A stretch of DNA of 64,000 nt, from positions 19,812,101 through 19,876,100 of the forward strand of contig NC_092677.1 of assembly GCF_964355755.1 (NCBI RefSeq), read 5' to 3'. A program made the translations under genes and the position numbers. Positions within the stretch are counted from its first letter, which is position 1. The number at the start of each line of letters is the position of its first letter. The DNA is from Antedon mediterranea (Eukaryota > Echinodermata > Crinoidea > Comatulida > Antedonidae). The notes below the pieces were generated by a model. It did not search any database and had not been told where the DNA came from. It worked only from the letters and a program-made list of their open reading frames with translations. Below are positions 39,125 to 54,400 of the stretch, piece after piece.

Positions 39125-42100
39125 TTATTCTGATTTAATGTGATTTGCTGTGATATCTTCCTTCTTTATCTCTTTATTCTCTGGTTCATCTCTTTCATCT
39201 TCCTCATCAAAATCACTATCTTGCATGTCTTCATCAATTGTTTCTGAAGTACAAATTGTGTAGCAAATGAAGGTAATCAGGAATCCAGGCAGTATGATAA
39301 CAAGGCTAATAATCACAGGTTGTGCTTTCCATATTGCCTGTAAGAATAATTTAATTACATTTATATATACAGTAGAAAAATAACATTTGATTTGCCATTT
39401 TTTGATTTATTTTAATTAAATGTATTTATTTTTAATTCACTTGATTGCATCCAATAAATCAGAAACAATTTGCTAGAATTAAGGTTACATGCTAATAGAT
39501 TAATAACTATCTTAAACATTTTAATTATCCAAAATAGAATCAATGTTGGCGGCAATTACAAAACAATTATTGACAATTAAAGGGAATAACAAGATATGAA
39601 ACAAGGAAAAAAATGTATTCATAATGAAATTAAATGTTTAGATTGCATTGTATATACAGTTAACATATTATAAATAAAGTGCACAAAATAGGGCCCATGA
39701 TGATCCATGCGTTTGGTCAACAGCATAAACAGTTCACACAACAAATAGGGCCCATGATGATCCATGCGTTTGGTCAACAGCACAAACAGTTCACACAACA
39801 AATAGGGCCCATGATGATCCATGCGTTTGGTCAACAGCATAAACAGTTCACACAACAAATAGGGCCCATGATGATCCATGCGTTTGGTCAACAGCATAAA
39901 CAGTTCACACAACAAATAGGGCCCATGATGATCCATGCGTTTGGTCAACAGCATAAACAGTTCACACAACAAATAGGTACTAAGCCAAAGAATAAATAAC
40001 CCCTTTGGACGAACACTCCTCCTGCAAACGAATGTAACTGCCAGGAAAAAAGCAATGACCTTTACCTGGTAAGTGTCTCACTAAAAGTGTGGTGTACCAA
40101 AGCTACCGTAATTAGAAATGACAATAACCGAAAAACATAATAGGTCTAACCGAAAACCAATTCAAAGTTAGATATAGGAATCATACAAGTTCATTCCGTA
40201 ATTCTAGTAAAAGAACCAGCACAGAATTAAGCAAGTACATTTAGAACCTCAAGGACTTCTAATGTATTCCATTACATTAAGTGGAAAATTATAAGAAAAT
40301 GTATTCCTTGTTCAAATGTTAGCAAACGTTACAATTTATGTATGTATGAGAAATATATAATTATTTGCCATCCTGAGCTATGCTCACTTAACAGCAAAAA
40401 TGAGCTCAGGTATCGCAGCACATCCGTAAACAATAGACCTAACTTCCTGGTCATTCATTCTGTAGTGGAATCTGTTATGGCTGAAATAAGGCTGTTGGTT
40501 CAGTTTCTTCCAAAAGTACCAAATTTTTTATACAGGTTGCCCACCATCTACGAATTCAATTTTTGATGGGCGCCAAGCAAAATGACCCCGTGGGTCACCT
40601 AATTTGCATAATTTAAAATGGCGGACATTTTCACTTAAACACTTATCTCTGAAAACTACTGGTCATAGAGAGTTGATTGTTATATCAAAATGTTCAGAAC
40701 ATAAACATTCCTATTTACTCTAATGAAGTATTTTTTTTAAATATGATCGGAAGTAATAGTTTTAACCTTTGACCCATATTTTAAGGCATTGCCATATCTC
40801 AGTAAATAGTTGTCACAGACAGTTTATTTTGGTGTCAAATTGTTCAAAATATATATATTTAGTTTAATGAATAATTTCATCCAAAAATGCCCGGAAGTAC
40901 GCAGTTTTGCATTTGAGATAATTATCTCTATGATTTTTCTGATCAGGGAAAACCTATTTATTTATTTTTTTTGCATATCTCTAACTTTTGCTTACTAATT
41001 TTCTGAAACATCTGAAAAAAATATTATCATAACCTAAATTATTAAAGTTATATAAATCCATTGACTACTTACCACAACAGTTGTAACTAATTCGTAGAAC
41101 ACACGGTATATCATGCGAAATAAAGAGTTTCCACCATAACCCTTAAATATAATAATAAAACAAAATAATTATTCAGTTTTGAATAGAAAATAGAAAACAA
41201 ATCTGTGATGAATCAATTGATCCCATGAGGCAGATGGACCACACTCGAGTGTTTACCACTTAGGCCTAGACTTTGTATATTTCTTTTATTATTCATACTA
41301 TAGTAGTCCAGTTTGATATCACAATATAAATATACATGTTAGCATGGTCAGGGAAAAAATGCTGTCTTAGCAAAATAGTAATTGCTGATTGCCGAGCTGA
41401 AATTCCAGGGTTAGGTTAACCATTGGATTGGCGATGCTTGCGAACACTAGTGGACATGTTTTGTAAACGGGAGAATTTGTGTTCCTATACGTTGTGATTA
41501 TGATCTTACCATATGTTTTGAGTGTTGACAGGGTAAGATAGCCATACCTTATTGTTGTCTATGTAACATTCTAAAGATTATTTGTGCATTAAAACTGTGA
41601 AATAAGTCTGAAAAATCTTAGCCAGGTAATGTGTAACAATGAAGCTGATATGAATACACATTCCAAAGACAGTGGTACTAAAAGTACAGTACTATATAAT
41701 CATTACTGGTGGCTAAACTATTTCAGATATTTCAAATATTATTACATGTGAGGTTCTTCCGATTTCTATGAAGCTAAAATACATAAATCATAACCTTGAT
41801 TTAGATAGCGTAAAAGATGATATTGATCAACTGAAAGGTGGACAAAGACAACTTGCGTTTTATTAATATTTCTGATAATGAAGATGATGAAGAATTGGTC
41901 ATATAATTTTGCATAGAATTTGTAGCAAGTATTTAAATGTTTTACTTGCCTTTGCTGTACCATTTGTGATTGAATGTAAAAAGTCTTTTATAGATTCCTT
42001 AGATGATGGCATAACTTCATCTAATATGTAATACACTTGTGTTTCTGTATTTAAAACCACTAAACCTGGAATTTCTATGTTGCTGCAAAACAAACAAGAA

Positions 42101-45100
42101 AAATAAAAAAATGAAAAATATTGAATTTAAATAACAATATTTTGTGAGAATAAATATCAACAAAACAAATAAAAGTAAAACATAGTATAGCTCCTATATT
42201 TGAAATAAAGGTTGATTTTAAATTTATAATAACAATTGTGAATGCATACATTGCTTAATTTACCTTTCCCAATGTAATTTTACTTTTTAAATTTCCTAGT
42301 CCTATAGAAAAATGTTTGTTTTTTTATAACACACAATTTAATACAATAATTGTACAGCACCTCGACTTTAAACAGTCAATAATCTTAATACAATTTATAA
42401 ACTATTATACAGATACAGATTAATTTTATTGTCAAATACAAATGGAAAAAAGAACTATCTAACAAATCTTTTGTTATAATGCCGTATCCCAGCTGGGTAG
42501 AACGAGTATTTGAACAGTCCGTCTGCACGTTCACCATCCTCATCCTACCACTTCTAACGACAACGGAGCTGATAATGTTGTTATGAAAAGGATGATTGGT
42601 GTCTTCCAATATAGCATGGAACACATCGGCAAGACGTTCGCTGTAGAAAGAGTCAAGCGTTTGCACAGACGAACCAATTACTTTGCCCGCTATACCCAGC
42701 ACCTTTCAATACGGTCCTTATACCCTTTATTGATATTCCCTGCCCAGCCCAACATACAATAACCCCAAATAGAACATCACTGATGAGTAAAATATTCTAC
42801 AAATTTCCTGCTTTACCCCAAACGAACAGAGTTTCCTCAGGCAGTTGTACAGCCTTGTATTTAACTTCTGAACTATGCTCAACATGATTCACCCATTTAA
42901 TCTTATAGTCAAGCACTCTTCCATATACTTATAATTGTTAACAATCTCTATATCCTTTCCATTAATGTATACCATGTCCATACAGTCAGACCTAATGTGT
43001 TTTCGAAAATCAATCCGCATTTCTTTCATTTTATTTATGTTTAGTTCAAGAAAATTATTGCCACAGTCATCTGTAAATTGAAAAATCTAGGTCTAGAGAA
43101 GAATTGAGAATTGAGGTCTAGAGAATCAATAAGTCCAACCATAGCAGGAAGTGTTATCATTATTATAAAATTCTGAGACAAAAAGAGTAGCTGAAATCTC
43201 TACTGTATTTAATCTCACTCATGATTAGGTTGGATGTGGATTATTGGCTTCTGAAGAAGGAAAAATTATAAATCAATTCATTCAGTGTAAGCAGTAATTA
43301 GTAAAACGCTATAATACTAATTTTATCACCATTACACAACTTAATACTGTTATACCTACCTCATAGTTATATCACTGATTTCATGATTCCCTTCCATGAA
43401 TCCAAACTGAAAGTTACTGCAAAAGGAATAAAAACACTATGTGTCATCATTTCTAGTGACATCAAAATTGTATATTTAAATTATTTAAAAACAATTTTTT
43501 GCTTTAACTTGTGTTTTGATATAATTTTTGTTGTTATTTTATGAAAGTCGTAGTTGGAGGGTCACACCATTCCCAGGGATATTGGTTTCTCTGCTCAAGT
43601 TTTATTGTGGTGTCTGCTTGTTTGTTTGCTGAAAAAAATAAAATAAAATTAGAATAAATAACAATGGTACTCCCTAGAAACTTTCCTTCTTAACAATACC
43701 ATAACAGCTATACCCCAGAACTTTGTTGGAGGAAATTAAATAAATTAATGTTTGCTAATTTTTATTGATACCCCAGTATTGGCAAACTGCGTGACACAAT
43801 TTATTATGCTTTTTAAAAATATATTTATATTTGCCCAACAAACCGGTTTTAATCTTTTGGTATGTCTAGATATTGTTTGGAGCCATCGTTATTTACTAGC
43901 TAAGTTTATTGAGAGCCCTGTTTTGCATGATATCAATGGCTGTGATGATGAATTATTAAAAGTAAATATTAAAGATGTATTGTCCTCAAAAACATGAAAA
44001 ATGAAATAAATTAAATCATACTTTAAATGTGTTCACGGTTTGTTTGGATGGATAGCATATGACTAAACAAGATCACGTTAATGACTTCCTGCAGATTCAT
44101 ATAGAACATCATGATAAAGAAACTCATGATAATTTCTGAATGGGTATGAATGCCCTGTATGAATGACTTAGTGAGATTTTATAAGTGATAATAGTTATTA
44201 TTATTGGTTATCCGCACTTATCCGCAGGATCTTTTTTTTTTTCTTTTTTTTTTCCTATGTTCTTCTTTCTTTCCCAGAATTTTGTTGGCAGCGTATCTCT
44301 AATTCTGGCCAACATAAGATTATATATAACTTTGACAGAAGATTGACCTCTAACTGTAGATGTGCAAGAAACTTCGTTTTATGATTTTAGAGTTGCGCAA
44401 CGTGACTTGCGCGCGATTTTATGAATTTCAATGATTGATCATAGATTAAAAACCAAAAATAATTTTGTATTGAAACTTGGAGAAAATTTAAGTTATATCA
44501 AGCGCAAACTTTCTATGGATTAAAAATGGCATGTTTCAGAGAAAGTTACGCGCGCACGCGCATTTAAAATTTCAAAATCAATTTCTAATTAACTTTCTAC
44601 GCATTTCATGTCATTTTGAGCATGTTAAAAATTCCCACGCGCGCGCGCATTTTTACGCGCGTGGTGCGCGACGTAACACAAAAAATATATTTTTTTGCAT
44701 GATTTATGTTTTTCCAGCCTTTTCTAGTAATTTTACCAACTTTTTAAACAATTTCGACTTAAAATCACGTCATACGAGCACGTCGAATTGGATAATTTGC
44801 GCGCGTTTTTGATGAAAAAGTTAAAAAATTCATCAAAATTATGCCTTTTTTTAAACAGTCATAGATTCTAAACTACATGACGAACTTTAATTTTTTTTAC
44901 ATATTCTGGAAGTTGATGAGTTGTAGATATCGGATCATGAATCAATATGGCTAACCGGACATTGTGACGTCATCGTATGGCCACTGGAATATAAAATACT
45001 GGATTTTTGTCTCTTTCGTCATAGCTCATCACATTTAATAGAGCGCATCTCCACTTATCCATATTCCATTTCCCCCCATTTTTTATATTGTCTAGGTCAA

Positions 45101-45370
45101 TCAATTATCTTTAGCATGATTTACCATTTTTAAATTTGTGATGACGTCATCATGATTAAAAGCGTCAATAACTTTGGTCACTTATTTTCACCTATTCTGC
45201 ACTGTATGTAGTACGTATACAATATATAGTGTTATACCGTATATACTTAGGTGACACAAAATAGAGAGCGCACTAACATTTTTTTCAATGGCATGATCGT
45301 TTTTCTGCGCGCCATATTCGCTTTGCGCTGCGAATAACCAAACTCGTCCGTAGTGACGAGTTCAAATCTA

Positions 45371-45406
<36 letters not shown>

Positions 45407-48400
45407 GTGTTAAGGATATGAAGTTATTCATGTACTGTTGCTGACCTGAGAATTTAACCGTATACTGTATGTATTCACTAATTAGGTAGTATAACCCTGC
45501 AAAGTTGTAAGTTATCACAGTAAATGTAACACTGTTATAGGCCTATTTATGATGAACAGTTATCCAAAGTTATGAGACATTTGTATATGTACTTCAGCAA
45601 TGTTTTGTTGCTTCACATACTGTATGACTAATATGATTGTTGTTATTTTGTTAATGCTTTTAACGGTTTAATTAATGACTGAATGTTTGAGTGAAGATTT
45701 ATAACTGTATGTTATATGTTATGGTACAATGCCAGGGTTATTAATGATTCATTTCTGTATTTATTCTAATTATAGAATTGAATGAGATTCAAGTTATTTA
45801 GTCATCTGATAACATATTTTACCACACCATGTATTTTTCAATGATTTTTAAAAATGGCTCTCTATTTACAACAATTGTGTACAAAAGAATAGAGATTTTG
45901 AATTTGATAAGAAAGTTTTGAACAAACTCGTGTAACACAAATAAAACGCCCAAAAATTATGAAACATACAGTAGGGGAAACTATAGATCAATAATTATTG
46001 GAATGTATGATCAATAGAAATATTATGTTTGCACCTGGCCTTTAAGACACTTTTATTGAATAAATGATTTTATCTCAATTTTTAAATCATGGTATATCTA
46101 CTCATTTGCTGACCTGTGTGTTGTCATCTGACCTTTCTCTACATTAAACCTTTCGTAAAGTGATTGCTTACGTTAGCTAAAAACATAGTACACAAAACCA
46201 CATAAATAACCTTACTGTCATGGTGAAAGAATTTAAAAAGGATTGTCTTTTTACCTGTGAAATTCTTCTCTCCCATTTATAGCTATACTTTTAATGTTCT
46301 CCATAAAAGTTGTGTGCGGATGACGATAATTGCCTGTACCTTTATTAACAATGGCTAACACAAGAAATTTACCTGAGAAGATAGCAAGCACAGTTCAATA
46401 ATAGTTCTACCTAATTATTATTATTTATTCAGGCAAAAGATACATTTTACAAAATATAATACAAATCAACAAATTAAACAAACACAACGCAAGAATAAAA
46501 TATAAAATCATAGTCACTAGCTGCCAGTAAGAAAACAATTAAAACAGCAAGAATTAATCATCGTATGTTGGGGTAGACCAATAATGAACAATTTGACCTA
46601 TAAATTGTAGATGTGACTTATACTGTACACTGGTCATTGATACTGCAGTGGCATAATGCAGGGGGAAAATTCCCCTGGTTTAGCACTCAAATACTGAGTT
46701 GTTGTATTGAGGCGTTATGCTCTGGGGCTCTGGGTTTAGCCAGTGAAGTCTCACAGCCGTTATGCCGCTGGTTGTAAGGACTGGAGTTTATTCAATTTTC
46801 AACCACACATTTCCGCCATATCATGAAAAAGGCCATTTATTAAATTATAAGAACTATGTGAATTGTCAGAAATGGGACAGAGGGTTCGCTGTAAAAGTGG
46901 GAATCACACTCCGGTATATACAGCATCCAATCTGTTCCAGAACGCAACCAGGCCCAACATTGCTTAACTTCGGTGATCTGACAAGAACCAGTGTTTTGAC
47001 ATAGTATGGCCATATATAAAAATAGCAGTTAACTTTTCAATAGATATGCTTAAAGTTAATAATGATATTCCTGGTTCAATATCGGCTGGGAAAACAAAGC
47101 ATCATTTGGATTGATTTTATCAATTGTGAAAAAGAATCTTTACCTGTAGATACATATTGGTACAATGTATCTCGGCTAATTCTTGGAAATGCTAGGAACC
47201 TTTCATTTACAACAAAGTTTCTTATGTCGGATTTTAGAATAACACTATCAGCAGCTGTGAAATAAAGATAAAATAATACTGAAGATAAAACTACATTTGT
47301 AAACCGATTCTGTTTTTCTAATTTTTGAAATTGGCAAGCTAGTCATGTGTAACAAAACAGGTTAAATGGCGCTTGTCCAAAATAAAATCAATTGTCGGGC
47401 CAAACTGCTAATATTGACACATTTTGTGTGCTGTGTCTATGCTTTGTGAACGTCACACCATCTTTTACAAATCTAGGTATAATTAGGTAACATCTTTGTA
47501 ATCTTTAGTCCTATTGCCCCTGATGAAATGTTGAAAGTCTGCCTTGAATAACATTCTATTCTCTTTTGATGTGTGTTTTCAACTTTTCCCATTTCTATAA
47601 ATTTTATATTGATATTCTTGAACTGATTTTGAAAGTTGCAATGTGGGAAAATCCCATACCTTTTTCCCCTAATAATTAATTTTAGTTGCGCACTCCACGA
47701 CTAAGCCTAATTATTTTGTTGTGTAATAATAAAAAATATTGTTGTCTTACTTTGAAGAATAAAATGTACACCGTCTTTAAATACAATACAAGAAACTTCA
47801 TCATTTACTTTAACATCTGTTGGTAAGTCTTTCTTTAACACTTTGTAAAATACTCCAAGTAATACAAACTCCTCTGCAACATCTTTATAATATTTCTACA
47901 CAAGTCAACAATTTCACTGAATTAGAATTTTAAAGTTTGCAATCTCTTTTTTAATCAATGAACTTAATCACATAAACACAATACAAATTCTCTCTTTAGT
48001 TTACAAGGGTAGAAAGTCAGTATGTAAATGTTAATACTGATGGGTTCTGCGGTCAAAGTCTAATTTTACACAATATTTATAATTAATTTCATTTCATGAA
48101 ATGTCACCCGAATAAACAAATTGCCATCCAACTTTTCTAGACCAGAATTTCCAAATCTTGAAGATAATCAATCAGAATAGGAAGCGTTTTCGGGATATAA
48201 GCGTCAAAGTTCAAAATTGACCAAAAATGACAACAATGTAATATATGTATTACCCCCATAAAAATGATATTTTAGATGATCCCATCGGGACCAACTTGGG
48301 ATTTTTTTAAAAGAATTACAGGATTTTGTACGCAAGATCGGGATTGGAGGGATTGTGTTTATAAAATTACAGGATTTTGTACGCAAGACTGGGATAGACA

Positions 48401-51400
48401 GGATTGTGTTTGTACACTACTGGATTGTGTTTTTGGACTATGGGATTTTGTACACAGCATCGGGGTTAGGGGAATTTTGTTTATAAAATATGGGATTTGT
48501 GGGATTTTGTACGCAACATTAGAATCAGCTGGATTTTGTTTGTATATGATCTTGTACGCAATAGCGGGATGTTGATACAGGATTTTCTAAAAAATACTAG
48601 AAGATCGTTTTGCTGTATTTTAAACTTTCCTATGTAGGTTAAAATAATGTCTTAACTATGCAATAGTGTCTTTTATATTGTATCGGAATTGTCAGTGGTT
48701 TTTTTAATGTATGGTGAAAACAAGTTTTTGTTTTAATACGTAAAAGGTACTTTAGTCGATAAGACTAGAGACTTAAAAGAACTTTGTAGTATATACTTGT
48801 TATAGTAAGGATTGCGTTTCCCTTTACTGTTGAATACAAAAATGGCGGATACCATATCATATTGTGTCGTCAGTTTTTTAAAATGTACAAGTGACGCGGC
48901 ATCGACGATCATTTAAGGTCTTAAGCGAAACCTTAAGTTTGCGTTCGTTAGACACATAAAGAAGAGAGTCAGATAAGCTTATTTTCCTAGCATTCTACTG
49001 CTAACTTTGAACAGATGCAACCTTGAGGTTGAAACCTTTTCTCTTCAGAAAACAAAATTTGTACTGCAGTATGCACAGGAAAATGTTTTTAAGAAGATAA
49101 CATCAATTAGGTTGTACAGGAAAACTATTTGTGGTTAGCAACCATATTGAGGCTCAATACTAACAATATGCCCTTGATAATATGTGTGGACTGTGTGTAG
49201 TTGTGGGTTCCAGTTTTTATTAGCCAATGGAAGTAAAAATCTAAAGCATTTAAATTGACCAAGTTTATAGATTTGAGTCAGTGTCAACAAAGTCAATATT
49301 AATATATTTAAAAGGGAATAAATCCTGGTGTTCCCTTATGAAAGATAATCAAAACATTTTGAAGCATATAGTACAGAACTTGACAATGAAAAACAAAACA
49401 TATTCTTAGAAACGTTTCTACAAGCTTCAACATTGCATTTGTGCTCTCAACAAAAATTACTACACCACCTAGTATGGACCTTGTGTGGGTAGGTGGGTGT
49501 TTTCCAAAGCTCGCCTGCTTTTTCAACTCGCGTTTTCTATTAAAATATTTAATAAACATAGATTAAAGATATATATAAATAAACCCTTAAACAAGATCTT
49601 TCAGACATATAATTTGTATTCACATGGGACATAAGAAATAGTATATTTTTAACTTCAAAGACACGTCACTTTTTAAAATTTCATTTCATTTTAATTTTTA
49701 TTTGGTTTTATAGACAAATTTTGTGATTGGTCAATATTGACATTTGCAAAGGCTTTTTTTAGATACCTATACAGTATCACAGTGTGACGTCACATCGATA
49801 GAGGGCGCTGCATGGTTGTTAGCCAACCATAAAAATGCGTTCAACGCTACTATGTTGATAAACTATAAAGATCTGTATTTCTATTATGTATTATGTATCT
49901 TAGTTGAAGAATAAATAGATTATTAAAAACAAATGTTTAGTGATCTTTTGAAATTTTAGTTTGTTTTTATTTAAAATTATTCAGTTTTAAAATGACTACT
50001 TCAATAAGCCTATTCCAAACCATTGGAGTCACTCAGGCAGGTTGAACGCATTTTTGGTTGCGCTAGCAACCACGCAGCACCACCTACCGTCCTGACGTCA
50101 GCACCGTGATACTCTATAACCATGATACAAATGTATGAAAAGACCAAATAGACCTTTAATAAATTGGTTAAAATACATATATATAACACAGCCAAATTCG
50201 ACCAGAGAGCCTTTGGTCACAACTTATCACCCTATAGGTTAAGCCTCCATTTCGGACTATTATTGAGAAAAATATGCCCATTCTACAGTCCACAGAACGT
50301 CTCAGGACTTATTTTTCCGGAACCACCCATTATTGCATTTCGTAGACCTCCCAACCTTCAAGATATTATTAGTCAGATCCAAATTTGAGAGTGAAACTAG
50401 ATTTGAACTCGTCACTTTGACGAATTCTGGTTATCTGCCGCGCAAACGCCACGTGCACGTCATACATTAGAATATTGCGCACAAAAAGAAAATAAAATGT
50501 TATTGTACCCTCTATTTTGTGTCTAAGTATATACAGTACACACTATATACTGTATACATACTACATACAGTGCAGAATAGGTGGAAATACCGGAACCCTC
50601 CTTTTATTTCAATTTTTAACATGATGACGTCATCATAATGAAACGCGTAGGTAGCAATTTGGAAAGAAATTATCTGAACAACATATTAATGTTTATTATT
50701 ATTACATATTTGTTTATATCTCTACCAAGCTACCTTCTTTGTTTTCTACTCTTATTCAGTTCACCACCCTGTCTCTTTTGTTGTATTTCTTTTATTCCTG
50801 TCAATCCAGGCAGCACTTGCCAGTTCTTATGATGACTTTATCCAAATTCCTTCACTTGCACTGATGAAGGGCTAGTGTTGCCCGAAAGCTCTGCTAACTT
50901 TTCTGACTGTTCTACTTTATCGCTTTGATTTAGCCTTTCGCTTTTTTTTCCATCCATTGAGATCCAGCCACTGATACCCACAGAATTGTCATTTTTTCAG
51001 TAATTTGCCTTTGGATTTATATATAATACACTGTTATAATGGGTAAATTTTGAACTTTGACCCCTTAAATTTCAAAAACATTTCCTATCCTGATTGATTA
51101 CCTTTCATAATCTACGGAAAATTCTGGTCTAGAAAAGTTGGATGGCAATTTGTCCCCTTTCGGGTGGCCATTCCCCTCCTGCCACCGAACTAATAGGTTG
51201 CGGAACAATGTTATACAATATTTGTGATTTAAGAACTTAATCAAAAACAAACACAGAAGATCATATATAAGCAACTTACATAAATATTAGACTGTTCATC
51301 TGCATTAGTCATTACAAACAAAACATCATTTTCTTTTATAGCTTTTTGCAATTCTGAACTTCTTGCAGCTGTTTTGACAGGTGGCCTAAAAGATACATTA

Positions 51401-54400
51401 AATATTAAATTTAAGAATAAACAAATGAAAAATTATTTCTTAGTATTTAAACAATCTCCTGTAAAAACAGCATAATAGTAATATGCTTGTGTGCAAATGT
51501 GATTGTAAAGTCAGGGTTGTGATTATACCTGGCAAACTACGGTACTTTAATAAAAGGGTTGTATAAACAAAGCAATGGACAATAAATTAACCAATTTATT
51601 TATTTTTCAACTGTTGCTCTGTGATCTGAATTTCTTTTTATGTTATAGGCACATTTATATTTTTACTAGGACGGATATGCATTTTTCTTTAAAAACAAGG
51701 TTTTCATCGCAGAAGTATAGGATAACCATTTATGCTGCCTTTGATGAAAAAAACGTCATGATCATGATGATGATGATACAAAATTTGAGAAACAGCTAAA
51801 TAATGGTATAAAAACCTGGTGATGCTCAATACAACTCAACATACATACCCATCAGCTCTTTTGGCAAATGTAACAATCTCATCAACAGTTCTTGGACCAC
51901 TAAATGTATGTTCTATCCCATTTCTAAAACTGTTACAAAATAAAATATCATAATAATTTACCATCTGATATACAATTAAATTACACTATATAGCACCTAA
52001 AATAGATTCTTGTCATTTGATTGGACGTTTGCGGGTAACATAATAAATATAAGTGCCCTATCAATACTCTCCACATACCACAGTGTATGCCAATTTTTAT
52101 CGACCTCCTTAACAATGGCGATATCTGGTTGCAATATCTTTCAACCTGAATCAAATGTAGTCAAGGCGACGTAGCTAGACCTATTTATTTATTTTATCTC
52201 AAAACAATAAAATACACAAACATATAAATAACAGCCAGAACATGAGACAGGGCACCCCGAAAATGAACTCATCAAAATTGATTTTAAAACAAATATACAA
52301 ATTAAAATATTAAATTAAATAATTAATGTTTTATATTCATTCTATGGTACAAATAATTTCAAGAGGTGAACAATATTTTAAAAGGTTATATTTTTATAAA
52401 CATTCATACAACTACTGTATTTATTTATTTATAATATCCTTTGCTAAGAATATTAGGCACGTCCTGTCTAGAATAACATTCTGTATAACAATTTTCCAAG
52501 AGTACGTGGAAAAGAGTACGTATATTGATATCCATTTTTAAATAAATTAAATCAATCATCACTGTTTGGTGTTAATTAAATTTATTTGTATTTATTATTA
52601 TTTATTTATACATTTATTATTATCGCAAAATCAAATTCCATGTGTGTTTCCATGTAGGCTTCCTTTCAAAAGGAGGGGCTTGGAAGGCCTATTATGAAAT
52701 GAAATTGTCCATAACTCATGTGTGTAGGCCGCAACTAGGGTACGACTGGTGGTGGTAAAAAACGTTTTGACCGTAGTACTGTATACAGTACTGGGAAGTA
52801 GATTGTAAATAAAAAACCTATCTACCGCAATAGAAATTAATAAGTCAAAATCGCTAGTCAAATAGTTTTTGGATGACCCCTGTCAAGTGTCAAAATTAAC
52901 AAAAGGCCAATTGTCATGCTATTCCATCATTTGCTGAATCCCAGTTTGCCTACTAGTTATGTAATGAATATGATTACATCCAAGTCGGCATACAAAAATC
53001 CTAGATGACTGTAATAAAACTTATGAAAAATCGTACTATAATCAATAAATTCTTTCACCTAATCTAGGTGTTTTTTTTATACACAAAAACTTGAAATTCA
53101 TGAGCCTAGCTAAGCCATTGATTGTGCTAGAAAACCCACCCAGATATATATCGATACCTAGGGCGACACATGCATCAAACTCATTCAATAAATCATTTCC
53201 AAAAATGTAAAATTCTACAAACTTGAAATAAAACTTACAATTTGATTGTGGGAAACCCTCTAACATTGAAATGATCCATTGCTCCTATACATGTATAAGA
53301 AACAAGAAGAGGTTATTATATTTTCAGTTGCATTTTTCAAGAAGAGGTTATTTCAGTTGCATTTTTCCTTTTCACACTGCTGCTTTAACCAGCTACATAC
53401 ATGAGGACTACTCATTCAGAAGCTATAATCAAGCAGCAGTTATAGTTCTAGAGGCCGACATTTTTGATAATTTGTAAACTAGGATGGGTCATGCTCAAAT
53501 TACAAACCTCAAAGCACGTCTGGGAGAAGAGAATGTAAACATTTCCTGATAATACAGTATTACATGTAGACGGTAATCTGTAAAATCTTGTTCAATAATA
53601 ATGACTTTGTTCTTGCTGTCAACCTAGGCAAGTATTATAATAATTAACTGTCAAATATTTAAAACATTATTTTGGCTGTCTAGGCTGGTATTTACAATGA
53701 GTACCATTTGACTGTCAATCTACACCGATATTATAATACTGTAATTCAGATAATCATTGAATTATTATCAATACAGTCCATATAATAGTAAAGTTTTTGT
53801 TTGTAATAGAATACAATTTGTTCACACTTGAAGCATCTAGGCTTGATGAAGTGACCTCCAAACTTGACCTTAGCAAACCGTCTGCTTTGGACGATTTTGT
53901 TTAATTTTTGTAGTGAATCCTACTTGGAACTAAATGCGACCAAAACCAAGGAGATGACGAATTAGTTGAGATTGTCAAGTCCTTCAAATATTTGGGGAAA
54001 ATTTTTTAGGTAAACCTAAACCTAGGAATTAAATATGGAAATCATAGTATTGAGAAAACTTAATCATTTTAATGTTGACAAAACTATTCCTAAAATTAAA
54101 AAAAATAATCTAATCAATTTCGGGTACACTTCAGGTCATTTTGAGCATTTCAAAATTTTCTAAATTTTGTGCGTTTTGCAGACGCACTTGTGCGCACAGC
54201 TCGTACAAAGCATAGAAAATGGTTTTTGCAATTGATTTTTGTTTTTCATACGTTCTGTAGTAGATTTCATTCATTTTGATGAACTTTAATTGAAAAATAA
54301 CGACGCACGTGCACGTTAAACTTTAATAATCCTGTGCTAAAGAATAGGTAATTTAATGCAAATTTGTGCAAAAATATACCTATTTTTAATCATTTAGAGT

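Noticed and set aside
39691-39975. CRISPR-like array
   Set aside because: Contiguous 57-base units without unique spacers, in a eukaryotic intron.
39619-39999. Repetitive proteins of 106 (plus) and 117 (minus) residues
   Set aside because: Both follow from a 57-base tandem repeat inside a TMX3 intron; no homology or splice support.
46898-47015. Functional 5S rRNA gene
   Set aside because: Too diverged and joined to a SINE body.
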